DNA of 64,000 nucleotides, from NCBI GenBank assembly GCA_019420585.1, contig JAHZGX010000004.1, positions 186,001-250,000 of the forward strand, written 5' to 3'. The DNA comes from Prevotellaceae bacterium (GTDB taxonomy: Bacteria > Bacteroidota > Bacteroidia > Bacteroidales > Bacteroidaceae). The position numbers and the translations under genes were made by a program. Within the stretch, counting starts at the first letter, position 1, and every line of letters begins with the position of its first letter. The notes below the pieces were generated by a model. The model saw nothing but the letters and a program-made list of their open reading frames with translations. It made no database searches and was not told where the DNA came from. This document shows, piece after piece, positions 26,405 through 33,860 of this stretch.

Positions 26405-27280
26405 TTATTTCGTCACATAGCACTCATGCAGTTCCTTCCAGGCTTCGCCCAGATGCGAGGTGATGTCCCTGGCCAGCATGGCTTCCTGTCCCAGCAACGC
26501 AGCCGCGCGGTCGCCGGCTGTGGCATGAAGCCACACGCCCATGCAAGAGGCCTCGGCCAGCCCGTAACCCTGCGCCAGCAGGCCGGTGATGATGCCCGTG
26601 AGCACATCACCCGCCCCGGCAGTAGCCATTCCGGCATTTCCCCGGCCGCAGGCCACGGTCTTCCCATCGGGTTGGCACACCCGGGTGGGGTGTCCCTTAA
26701 GCACCACCCACACGTCATACTCCCTGGCCAATGCCTCGGCACAATCCAGCAGGCCATCCTCACCATCAATCATGCTGCCAGTTCCCAGCAGTCCCCGTGC
26801 CAAGGCATGCATTTCCCCACCATGGGGAGTGAGCACCGCACGTCCCTGCAAGAGAAGCATCCATTCCGGATGGCGTGCCAGGATGCGCAAGGCATCTGCA
26901 TCCACCACCAGCGGCAGGTGGCCCGAGCGCGACAGCACATCACCCAGCAGGGCATCGGCATGCAAGCCAATGCCAGGGCCAATGCCCACTGACTGCCACG
27001 GGGAGAAGGAGGAAAAAGCAACCATGCCCATCTCCCCATTCTTGACTGACGAGACATGCAGGACAGCCTCAGGCACTGACAACTGCATGAGCAGACGGTT
27101 GCACTCCGGTGTGCAGACGGTAAGTTTGCCCACCCCACTGCGCAGACAGGACTCTGCCGCCAATACGGCACATCCGCCCACGCCTGCACTGCCCGCCACA
27201 AGTAAGGCATGCCCCAGCATGCCCTTATGGGCACAGTCGGGCCGGAGACGCAACATCCTGGCCACGCGCACAGGTGTCAT
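26405..27280 (-). CDS. nnrD: ADP-dependent NAD(P)H-hydrate dehydratase (single-domain)
   Basis: This enzyme repairs hydrated NAD(P)H, using ADP to restore the normal cofactor. The protein has about 291 residues and shows the YjeF C-terminal, ribokinase-like fold: HKGMLGHALLVAGSAGVGG near the N terminus, VLTPHGGEM and GNAGMATAGAGDVLTGIITGLLAQG with the catalytic Asp. The N-terminal epimerase domain that is often fused to it is absent. I chose the ATG at 27280 (MTPVRVARMLRLRPD); an ATG at 27292 is equally possible. The promoter box at 27297-27304 rules out the longer frame up to 27337. The first gene of a leftward operon with DUF4831. Confidence 0.9.
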   Translation of the reverse strand: MTPVRVARMLRLRPDCAHKGMLGHALLVAGSAGVGGCAVLAAESCLRSGVGKLTVCTPECNRLLMQLSVPEAVLHVSSVKNGEMGMVAFSSFSPWQSVGIGPGIGLHADALLGDVLSRSGHLPLVVDADALRILARHPEWMLLLQGRAVLTPHGGEMHALARGLLGTGSMIDGEDGLLDCAEALAREYDVWVVLKGHPTRVCQPDGKTVACGRGNAGMATAGAGDVLTGIITGLLAQGYGLAEASCMGVWLHATAGDRAAALLGQEAMLARDITSHLGEAWKELHECYVTK

Positions 27281-27296
27281 TACGTTTGCCATACTG

Positions 27297-27304
27297 CAAA
27301 GGTA
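27297..27304 (-). promoter_or_regulatory. -7 box (TACCTTTG on the minus strand) for nnrD
   Basis: The plus strand reads CAAAGGTA. It is so close to the start codons at 27292 and 27280 that the leader must be very short or absent. Confidence 0.5.
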
Positions 27305-27380
27305 CTGATTTCCTGTGTACATGCCGACACTCAGCAATAAGAAATTCGCTTCACAGAGCCTGCCTGTGGAGTTTTTTTGT

Positions 27381-27388
27381 TAATTTTG
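27381..27388 (+). promoter_or_regulatory. -7 box TAATTTTG for hpt
   Basis: TAATTTTG lies 22 bases before the hpt ATG and fits TAnnTTTG. No clear -33 TTTG at 19-base spacing. Confidence 0.5.
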
Positions 27389-27409
27389 CGCAACAATACA
27401 TAATATGTC

Positions 27410-27958
27410 ATGAGCAACAGGACAAGGACAACCATACAGGTAAAGGACAAGACCTTTGCCATCTCCATCCCGGAAGCGGAGATACAGGAACGCGTAAAAG
27501 CCGTGGCCGCACGCATCAACAAGGATTACCAGGGACAGAGCCCTATATTCCTGGCCGTGCTCAACGGCTCATTCATCTTTGCCGCCGACCTGCTCAGAGA
27601 GATTGACCTGCCGTGTGAGATATCATTCGTAAAACTGGCCTCGTACCAGGGAACGCAGACCACGGGAACCATACGGGAACTCATAGGGCTGAACGTAGAC
27701 ATCACCGGAAGGCCGGTCATTGTGGTGGAAGACATCGTGGACACGGGCGTTACCATGGCACACATGCTGGAAACGCTCAGGAAGCAGAACCCCGGCAGCA
27801 TTGACGTATGCACCCTGCTGCTCAAGCCTGGCAAACTGCAGGTCAACCTGGACATCAGATACTGCTGCCTGGAAATTCCCAATGACTTCATCGTTGGCTA
27901 CGGACTGGACTATGACGGACTGGGACGCAACACGCGTGACATCTACACGCTGATATGA
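27410..27958 (+). CDS. hpt: hypoxanthine phosphoribosyltransferase
   Basis: Hpt salvages hypoxanthine (and often guanine) to IMP/GMP with PRPP. The 182-residue protein has the PRPP-binding signature VIVVEDIVDTGVTM (103-116), the PPi loop LNGSFIFAADLLREI and the base-binding end FIVGYGLDYDGLGRN. Length and motifs are standard. It is followed by adk after 73 bases; both serve purine nucleotide supply, and their neighbourhood may be a purine unit. Confidence 0.96.
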   Translation: MSNRTRTTIQVKDKTFAISIPEAEIQERVKAVAARINKDYQGQSPIFLAVLNGSFIFAADLLREIDLPCEISFVKLASYQGTQTTGTIRELIGLNVDITGRPVIVVEDIVDTGVTMAHMLETLRKQNPGSIDVCTLLLKPGKLQVNLDIRYCCLEIPNDFIVGYGLDYDGLGRNTRDIYTLI

Positions 27959-28031
27959 ACAACAAGGCAAGCCGCACAAGACAAGACTTCAGGATATTCT
28001 AGACATAAGGACATAACAGACAATAACATTT

Positions 28032-28610
28032 ATGAAGAACATTATCATCTTCGGTGCTCCCGGATCGGGCAAAGGCACTTACAGTGACATGATTGTAGAA
28101 AAGTACGGCATGGGGCACATCAGCACGGGTGACGTGCTGCGCGCCCAGATAAAGGCCGGAACCGAACTGGGCAAACTGGCACAGGGCTATATCAACAACG
28201 GGCAACTGATTCCCGATGAACTGATGATTGACATCCTGGCCAAGACCTATGACGAACTGCCGGCCGGCAAAGGAGTCATCTTCGACGGTTTCCCACGTAC
28301 CATAGCCCAGGCCGAAGCACTGAAGAAGATGCTGGCAGAGCGCGGCCACGAGATGGGCGTAATGGTTGAACTGGTGGTGGAAGAGGACGTGCTCATGGCA
28401 CGACTGCTCAACCGGGCCAAGGAGCAGGGCAGAGCCGATGACAATGAAGAGACCATACGCAAGCGCTTTGAGGTTTATCACAACCAGACAGCCCCTTTGG
28501 CCGAGTGGTTTGAGAAGGAAGGCATGCGCCACACTTTCCGCTGGTCTGACCACCCCTCAAAGGAGGAGATGGTGGACAGCATCTTTGCCTTCATCGACAG
28601 CATCAACTGA
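28032..28610 (+). CDS. adk: adenylate kinase
   Basis: Adk interconverts ATP plus AMP and two ADP. The 192-residue protein has the P-loop GAPGSGKGT (8-16), HISTGDVLR, the AMP-binding FDGFPRT and a short lid with RADDNEETIRKRF. The four-cysteine zinc lid of long-type enzymes is absent, as in other short adenylate kinases. Its stop codon overlaps the obgE ATG (TGATG), implying coupled translation. Confidence 0.96.
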   Translation: MKNIIIFGAPGSGKGTYSDMIVEKYGMGHISTGDVLRAQIKAGTELGKLAQGYINNGQLIPDELMIDILAKTYDELPAGKGVIFDGFPRTIAQAEALKKMLAERGHEMGVMVELVVEEDVLMARLLNRAKEQGRADDNEETIRKRFEVYHNQTAPLAEWFEKEGMRHTFRWSDHPSKEEMVDSIFAFIDSIN

Positions 28611-29782
28611 TGGCGGAATCCAACTTTGTTGACTATGTGAAGATATGCTGCCGCTCGGGCAAGGGCGGCAAAGGTTCCATGCACATGCACAGAGCCAAAT
28701 ATATCCCCAATGGCGGCCCCGACGGCGGAGACGGCGGACGGGGCGGCCACGTATACTTGCGTGCCAACCACAATTACTGGACACTGCTCCACCTACGCTT
28801 TGAGCGTCACGTGTTTGCCGGACACGGCGGCAACGGCGGACAAAGTCGCAGCACGGGAGCAAAGGGCGAGGACAAGTACATCAACGTGCCCTGCGGCACC
28901 GTGGCCTACAACGCAGAGACAGGGGAATACCTATGCGACGTGACCGAGGACGGACAGGAAGTGCTGCTGCTCCGAGGCGGGCGTGGAGGACTGGGCAACT
29001 GGAACTTCCGCACCTCCACCAACCAGGCACCACGCTTTGCACAGCCCGGAGAACCCATGCAGGAGATGACCGTGGTGCTGGAACTGAAATTGCTGGCCGA
29101 TGTGGGACTGGTGGGGTTCCCCAACGCGGGCAAGAGCACCTTGCTGAGCGCGCTCTCCAGTGCGAGGCCCAAGATTGCCAACTACCCCTTCACCACCATG
29201 GAGCCCTCGCTAGGCATCGTGTCTTACAGGGACAACCAGTCATTCGTCATGGCCGACATACCCGGCATCATTGAGGGAGCGGCTGAAGGGCGCGGGCTGG
29301 GACTGAGATTCCTGCGCCATATTGAACGCAACTCCCTGCTGCTCTTCATGGTGCCCGGTGACACCGACTCCATACGCAACGAATATGAGATACTGCTGCG
29401 CGAGGTAAGCACCTTCAACCCCGAACTGCTGGACAAGCAGCGCGTGCTGGCCGTCACCAAGTGCGACCTGCTCGACCAGGAACTCATGGACATGCTGGCC
29501 GAGGAACTTCCCCAGGACATCCCGCACGTGTTCATTAGTGCTGTGTCGGGGCTGGGCATGCAGGAACTCAAGGACGTGCTCTGGCGGGAACTCAACAGCG
29601 AAAGCAACAAACTGCAATCCGTGGCACAGCGTGAGGCACTTGTCCACAGGAACAAGAATCCCGAGTGGCTGAAAAGCGAATTGCAGGATGAAGGAGAGGA
29701 CGAGGAGATTGAGATGCTGGACGGCGAAGACCTCATTGAAGACATCGATGACCTGGACGACTTCGAATACGAAGATGAATAG
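28610..29782 (+). CDS. obgE: Obg/CgtA GTPase
   Basis: Obg is an essential GTPase linked to 50S assembly and the stringent response. The 390-residue protein has the glycine-rich Obg fold at 1-160 (GKGGKGSMHMHR, GGPDGGDGGRGG), the G1 motif GFPNAGKST (169-177), DIPGIIEGA (G3) and TKCDLLD (G4). The last 50 residues are strongly acidic, as is common in Bacteroidales Obg. Start overlaps adk; its stop overlaps pgeF by eight bases (ATGAATAG). Confidence 0.97.
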   Translation: MAESNFVDYVKICCRSGKGGKGSMHMHRAKYIPNGGPDGGDGGRGGHVYLRANHNYWTLLHLRFERHVFAGHGGNGGQSRSTGAKGEDKYINVPCGTVAYNAETGEYLCDVTEDGQEVLLLRGGRGGLGNWNFRTSTNQAPRFAQPGEPMQEMTVVLELKLLADVGLVGFPNAGKSTLLSALSSARPKIANYPFTTMEPSLGIVSYRDNQSFVMADIPGIIEGAAEGRGLGLRFLRHIERNSLLLFMVPGDTDSIRNEYEILLREVSTFNPELLDKQRVLAVTKCDLLDQELMDMLAEELPQDIPHVFISAVSGLGMQELKDVLWRELNSESNKLQSVAQREALVHRNKNPEWLKSELQDEGEDEEIEMLDGEDLIEDIDDLDDFEYEDE

Positions 29783-30431
29783 CCTGATCACATACGACAC
29801 GCCCCAATGGCTGACAGCCTTCAGCACAGGAAAGGGAAGCGGAGTGGAGAATCTGGGGCTGAGACTTCAGGACTTGGCTCTGCCCCGCCAGACTCATTCC
29901 TGCCACATTCTGGAGATGAACCAGGCTGGAAGACCCGAGGACACAGATGCCGTGTTCACCCGCACGCCGGGGCTCTGCGTATGCGTGAAGACTGCAGACT
30001 GCATACCCGTACTGCTCTATGACGACCGGGAACGGTGCGTAGCGGCGGTGCATGCAGGCTGGCGCGGCACCGTGGCCGGCATAGCCGCCAAGACCGTGAG
30101 GTTGATGACCGACCGGCCGGAACACGTGCATGCCATCATTGGCCCGGGCATCTCACTGTCACGGTTTGAGGTTGGCGATGAAGTGTATGAGGCTTTCCGG
30201 CAAGCAGGATTTCCCATGCAGGCCATAGCCAGACGATTCCCCTGTTCCGAGGGAGGCGATCGGTGGCACCTGGACTTGTGGGAAGCCAACCACCGGCAAC
30301 TACTTGAGGCCGGCGTACAGGACATTCACATAGAAGGCATCTGCACCATGACCAGCCCCTGTTATTACAGCGCGCGCAGGGAGACTATAGACACCGGACG
30401 CAACATGAACGGCATATTCATCAACCCGTGA
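29775..30431 (+). CDS. pgeF: peptidoglycan editing factor PgeF (laccase-domain, YfiH-like)
   Basis: From the ATG at 29775 the protein has 218 residues. It shows the conserved zinc triad of the family: His41 in RQTHS, Cys76 in KTADCIPVL and His93 in AVHAGWRGT. YfiH-like proteins remove mis-incorporated serine from cytoplasmic muropeptide precursors and also show purine nucleoside phosphorylase activity; which applies here is unknown. The longer frame up to 29688 lies inside obgE and is not likely the true start. Overlaps obgE by eight bases and the M23 gene by four. Confidence 0.93.
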   Translation: MNSLITYDTPQWLTAFSTGKGSGVENLGLRLQDLALPRQTHSCHILEMNQAGRPEDTDAVFTRTPGLCVCVKTADCIPVLLYDDRERCVAAVHAGWRGTVAGIAAKTVRLMTDRPEHVHAIIGPGISLSRFEVGDEVYEAFRQAGFPMQAIARRFPCSEGGDRWHLDLWEANHRQLLEAGVQDIHIEGICTMTSPCYYSARRETIDTGRNMNGIFINP

Positions 30432-31105
30432 AGAGAACCATCAGCATACCCATCCTGGCTCTGTGCCTGTCGGCAAGTTGCCTGGCACAGCATCAGCAGC
30501 AGGCCGACACAGCCGCCGTGGACATTGACGAGTGGCAGGTGATGAGGGTGGCGGCATCCAAGGATCCTTTTGAGAAATCCAGGCAATTCACCATCAACTT
30601 TGCCAACTACGCCGATGAAGAGTGGTGCTACCCACTGCCCGGGGGCAAGGTGATAAGTCCCTTCGGCGGCAAGCGGAAGCATGGAGGCACCGACATCAAG
30701 ACATGCCCGGCCGACACCATACGCGCGGCCTTCCCCGGGGAGGTGATTCTGAGCGGCCCCTATTATGCCTACGGCAACTTCATCATCATACGCCACGCCA
30801 ATGGGATTGAGACTGCTTACAGCCACAACCTGCGCAACCTGGTCAAGAAGGGAGCATGGGTGCAGGCAGGACAGCCCATTGCACTCACAGGGCGCACTGG
30901 CAGAGCCAGCACCGAGCACCTGCACTTCGAGACCCGCGTGCGCGGCAAGGCATTCGACTCTGCCAAGATATATGACCACACTAATCACTCCATCAGGCGT
31001 GAGGTGATGGTGTTCACCAAACAGCCTAACGGCCAAATCCACATTACCACAGCCGACAAGGAAAAGCCGCACGCGCAGGAGTCCTGCCACACAGGCACCC
31101 CATGA
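30428..31105 (+). CDS. M23 family metallopeptidase (LytM-like)
   Basis: The start is a GTG at 30428 that overlaps the pgeF stop (GTGA). The 225-residue protein has a signal peptide ending near SCLAQ, and the M23 zinc site: His85 and Asp89 in HGGTD and His164/His166 in HLHFE. YGNFIIIRHANGIETAYSHN is the usual middle motif. Such enzymes cut peptidoglycan cross-links or act as non-catalytic regulators of amidases; all the metal ligands are present here, so an active hydrolase is likely. Its coupling to PgeF suggests a cell-wall link. Confidence 0.93.
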   Translation: MKRTISIPILALCLSASCLAQHQQQADTAAVDIDEWQVMRVAASKDPFEKSRQFTINFANYADEEWCYPLPGGKVISPFGGKRKHGGTDIKTCPADTIRAAFPGEVILSGPYYAYGNFIIIRHANGIETAYSHNLRNLVKKGAWVQAGQPIALTGRTGRASTEHLHFETRVRGKAFDSAKIYDHTNHSIRREVMVFTKQPNGQIHITTADKEKPHAQESCHTGTP

Positions 31106-31316
31106 TGCCACGCAGAATTGGGAATTTCGGAGAAAAGCGCGAATATGTCAAGAATAGTCATTTAAGGTTTCCTGCACTCTCTTTCCCCTGTTTACAGTCC
31201 TCCCTCCTGCTGTAGCCCGTTACGCCTTCGGGGAGTTGGTGACATGCTGAAAAAGCATCATAACCCTGACGACTGATTGGAGAGGGGCAAGAAAGAAGAA
31301 GGCATGGTATTTTTTG

Positions 31317-31411
31317 TTTACATATCCACATCTTTCGCCACACCCCCGATTTTATGTTCCTAACCACGAAAAAAAAAATTTTCCTCACCTGAAATATTTT
31401 TTTCCTGGGCA
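31317..31411 (+). repeat. A/T-tract dispersed element, copy 2 (full length)
   Basis: Runs from TTTACATAT through TTTCGCCA, CCCCCGATTTTATG, TAAC, an A run and a T run, to TATTTTTTTCCTGGGCA. It aligns almost base for base with the reverse complement of 61748-61840. Confidence 0.75.
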
Positions 31412-31660
31412 GCCCAATTTTGCAGGGTGTTTTCAAAAATTAGAACAAAGGACTCTTATAGGGAAAGGCTGCCGTATTTGAGACGCGGATTTCTCGGCTT
31501 CCTTCAAGCCGCACGTGTTATTTGACCGAGACATGTTATTGCCCCAAAATCGGCCTGATGAGCGATTTTCGTTTTTTCCACTGAGCCACAATATGCGCTG
31601 CCTTAAAAGGCAAAATCCATCTGACTTCACGGGGCACAGTACTGCTGCGTATCAAAGTTA

Positions 31661-31700
31661 AGGAGGGCATGTCAAAATGCACATTTTGACATGCCCTCCT
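31661..31700 (-). terminator. perfect 19-bp inverted repeat; probable terminator of the small protein gene
   Basis: AGGAGGGCATGTCAAAATG (31661-31679) is the exact reverse complement of 31682-31700, with two bases between. It lies 25 bases beyond the stop of the minus-strand 72-residue gene and is followed on that strand by TTAACTTT. A terminator is the simplest reading; such a long perfect stem is unusual. Confidence 0.65.
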
Positions 31701-31725
31701 CACTGTTTCCTACCGATACTGGCCT

Positions 31726-31944
31726 CTAATGCTTATGCCTGTTGGCACGGCGGGTTCTGATATCGGCCTTCTTCTTGGCCGAACCGCTGCCATGTGCACC
31801 CGTGATGTACTGCTTGCGCTTAGCCTTGGTGCGTACCTTGACATCATCCTTGCCCGGGGCTTTCTCCCGTGCACCGGCACGGAAGGTGATGCCGCCACCT
31901 TGGATGACGGAATCTATATCATCTCCGCCGAACTGGTTACTCAT
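31726..31944 (-). CDS. small basic protein of unknown function
   Basis: A 72-residue protein starting MSNQFGGDDIDSVIQGGG and ending in a very basic tail (KRKQYITGAHGSGSAKKKADIRTRR, here shown in parts: KRKQYITGAHG and KKKADIRTRR). It lacks a signal peptide and membrane segment, and its charge suggests nucleic-acid or ribosome binding, which is inference. It starts 39 bases after the AICAR transformylase stop and ends just before a strong hairpin, so it fits as the last gene of that operon. I do not recognise the family. A real gene is likely but not certain. Confidence 0.55.
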   Translation of the reverse strand: MSNQFGGDDIDSVIQGGGITFRAGAREKAPGKDDVKVRTKAKRKQYITGAHGSGSAKKKADIRTRRANRHKH

Positions 31945-31983
31945 CTGCGTGTGTGTTATGCAACCGCCAAACGGGGACGCGGG

Positions 31984-33165
31984 TTAATGATGAAACAGGC
32001 GCACGCCCGTGAAGGTCATGGCAATGCCGTACTTATCGCAGGTATCAATGACATGGTCATCGCGCACGCTGCCTCCGGCCTGTGCTATGTACTGCACACC
32101 GCTCTTGTGAGCACGCTCCACATTATCGCCGAAGGGAAAGAAAGCATCACTGCCCAGTGACACGCCGGTGTTCTGTGCAATCCACTCACGCTTCTCTTCG
32201 CGGGTCAGCGGCTCGGGCTTCTCGGTGAAGAACTTCTGCCATTCGCCCTCGGCCAGTACGTCCATGTAGTCCTCGCCAATGAAGAGGTCAATGGTATTAT
32301 CGCGGTCGGCCCTACGTATGCCAGGCACGAAAGGAAGGCTCATCACGCGTGGATGCTGGCGCAGCCACCACGTATCAGCCTTGGTGCCTGCCAGGCGGGT
32401 GCAATGGATACGGCTCTGCTGCCCAGCGCCGATGCCTATGGCCTGCCCGTCCTTAACGTAGCACACACTGTTGCTCTGCGTATACTTGAGAGTAATGAGA
32501 GCCAGTATAAGGTCACGCCTAGCCTCATCGGGGAATGTCTTGTTCTGGGTGGGAATGTTTTGGAAGAGTGCAGAATCATCCAGGCGCACCTCATTGCGTC
32601 CCTGCTCGAAGGTGATTCCGAACACCTGCTTACGCTCAATGGGGGCAGGACGATAGGCTGGGTCTATCTTGATGACATTGTATGTGCCCTTGCGCTTGTC
32701 GCGCAACACCTGCAGAGCCTCCTCGGTGAAGTCGGGGGCTATGACGCCATCACTCACCTCACGCTTGATAAGTGTGGCGGTGGCCAAGTCGCATGTGTCG
32801 CTCAGTGCGATGAAATCACCGTAAGAACTCATGCGATCGGCACCCCGAGCCCGGGCATAGGCACAGGCAATGGGAGTGAGGGGAATCTTCACGTCATCCA
32901 CGAAATAGATATGGGCAAGGGTGTCGTCAAGGGGAAGTCCCACTGCCGCACCGGCAGGCGAGACGTGCTTGAAACTGGCAGCAGCAGGCAGGCCGGTGGC
33001 CTCCTTCAGTTCACGTACCAACTGCCAACTGTTGAGTGCGTCAAGGAAATTGATGTAGCCGGGACGGCCATTGAGAACCTCGATGGGGAGTTCGCCCTCC
33101 TCCATATAGATGCGCGAGGGTTTTTGGTTGGGATTGCAACCATACTTGAGTTGTAGTTCTTTCAT
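31984..33165 (-). CDS. purH: stand-alone AICAR transformylase (phosphoribosylaminoimidazolecarboxamide formyltransferase)
   Basis: The 393-residue protein covers only the formyltransferase part of PurH, which adds a formyl group from 10-formyl-THF to AICAR in purine synthesis. Visible motifs are LKYGCNPNQKP at the N terminus, SFKHVSPAGAAVG with the catalytic Lys-His pair, and YTQSNSVCYVKDGQAIGIGAGQQSR. The IMP cyclohydrolase domain found in usual bifunctional PurH (about 510-530 residues) is missing, and a fused enzyme may exist elsewhere in the genome. Lies between tmRNA and the small basic protein gene, all leftward. Confidence 0.92.
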   Translation of the reverse strand: MKELQLKYGCNPNQKPSRIYMEEGELPIEVLNGRPGYINFLDALNSWQLVRELKEATGLPAAASFKHVSPAGAAVGLPLDDTLAHIYFVDDVKIPLTPIACAYARARGADRMSSYGDFIALSDTCDLATATLIKREVSDGVIAPDFTEEALQVLRDKRKGTYNVIKIDPAYRPAPIERKQVFGITFEQGRNEVRLDDSALFQNIPTQNKTFPDEARRDLILALITLKYTQSNSVCYVKDGQAIGIGAGQQSRIHCTRLAGTKADTWWLRQHPRVMSLPFVPGIRRADRDNTIDLFIGEDYMDVLAEGEWQKFFTEKPEPLTREEKREWIAQNTGVSLGSDAFFPFGDNVERAHKSGVQYIAQAGGSVRDDHVIDTCDKYGIAMTFTGVRLFHH

Positions 33166-33195
33166 AATGCTCCGTAAAAGAGGGTCAAGATAAAG

Positions 33196-33596
33196 TGGAG
33201 CTGGAGGGGATTGAACCCTCGTCCAAACAGGGACATCCTGTGCTTTCTACACGCTTATTCCGGCCTTCGTTTTCGTGTACAGGCAAGACCCGGACCACCA
33301 ACCTGTACCTTATCCTCTAAGTCTCGCCACCGGTGCGAGGTCACCGGAAGCCATCCCCGAGTTTGCTGTGCCACTATGCCAATGCGCTTCGGAGCAAGAG
33401 CTCATTGAGTGACATCCCGTCCCGGCACCTAGTGCCGGGATTAAGCCAGTAACCTACTGTACTTCAGTTAGGCAGCGAGAGCGTAGTTATTTTCGCCAGA
33501 TAAATCTTCGAGAAGCCATTGATTATAGAGAGCGACCACCGACTCTCTGCGTGCTTACACAACACCTCATCCTGCTGTCAAATCCATGTCAGCCCC
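33196..33596 (-). ncRNA. ssrA: transfer-messenger RNA (tmRNA)
   Basis: Read on the minus strand, the RNA starts GGGGCUGACAUGGAUUUGACAG and ends GUUCAAUCCCCUCCAGCUCCA. Acceptor arms pair as GGGGCUG with CAGCUCC, including the G3:U70 wobble that marks alanine charging, with an A discriminator. The terminal CCA is not encoded (the DNA continues CTTT). The tag reading frame is at 33468-33497 and encodes GENNYALAA followed by UAA, matching Bacteroidales tags. A stem CCCGGCAC/GTGCCGGG follows the tag, as expected for pseudoknot regions. tmRNA with SmpB rescues stalled ribosomes and tags the unfinished protein for degradation. Confidence 0.97.
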
Positions 33597-33625
33597 TTGT
33601 GATGATGCATGCTGCATTACGGGCA

Positions 33626-33633
33626 CAAAGGTA
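33626..33633 (-). promoter_or_regulatory. -7 box (TACCTTTG on the minus strand) for tmRNA
   Basis: The plus strand reads CAAAGGTA 30 bases upstream of the mature 5' end. This fits a precursor with a short leader removed by RNase P. Confidence 0.6.
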
Positions 33634-33769
33634 CGGCAAATCCGTTCAACCGCCAACAATGCGGGCAATTACTTTTCCACAGAGCCACGCATCATGCCAC
33701 ACATACAAAGACCGGCTCCACCGAAAAAAGACATATAACTCGGCGGAAGGCACGGCACGATGCAAAAAC

Positions 33770-33841
33770 ATGGGTACAGAAGCAATAAAAAAGGCCGATG
33801 AAGCGTTATTATATGGAGATTTCTTGACAAAAGAAGAATAA
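33770..33841 (+). CDS. possible short leader ORF before the polysaccharide locus
   Basis: A 23-codon frame (MGTEAIKKADEALLYGDFL, then TKEE) ends 19 bases before the ATG of the sugar transferase gene. Its charged, helix-like composition is protein-like and it sits in the leader of a large operon, so it may be a leader peptide. There is no further support. Confidence 0.25.
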   Translation: MGTEAIKKADEALLYGDFLTKEE

Positions 33842-33860
33842 GGCAGGAAAAGAGGAACGG

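Larger units (their letters stand above)
31106..31725. other. intergenic region with A/T-tract element and long perfect hairpin
   Basis: No credible gene in 620 bases; short frames have no recognisable content. It contains A/T-tract element copy 2 (31317-31411) and the 19-bp-arm hairpin at 31661-31700. A TAACTTTG match on the minus strand (complement of 31653-31660) could start a leftward non-coding transcript, but no -33 box is seen. Confidence 0.6.

Noticed and set aside
29688..29774. N-terminal extension of PgeF
   Set aside because: It lies in obgE out of frame, is not family-like, and the ATG at 29775 gives the normal N terminus.
33601..33860. Invertible promoter for the capsule locus
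   Set aside because: No pair of inverted repeats flanks a promoter and no invertase gene is seen; only a weak CCaCCGA/TCGGcGG pair.
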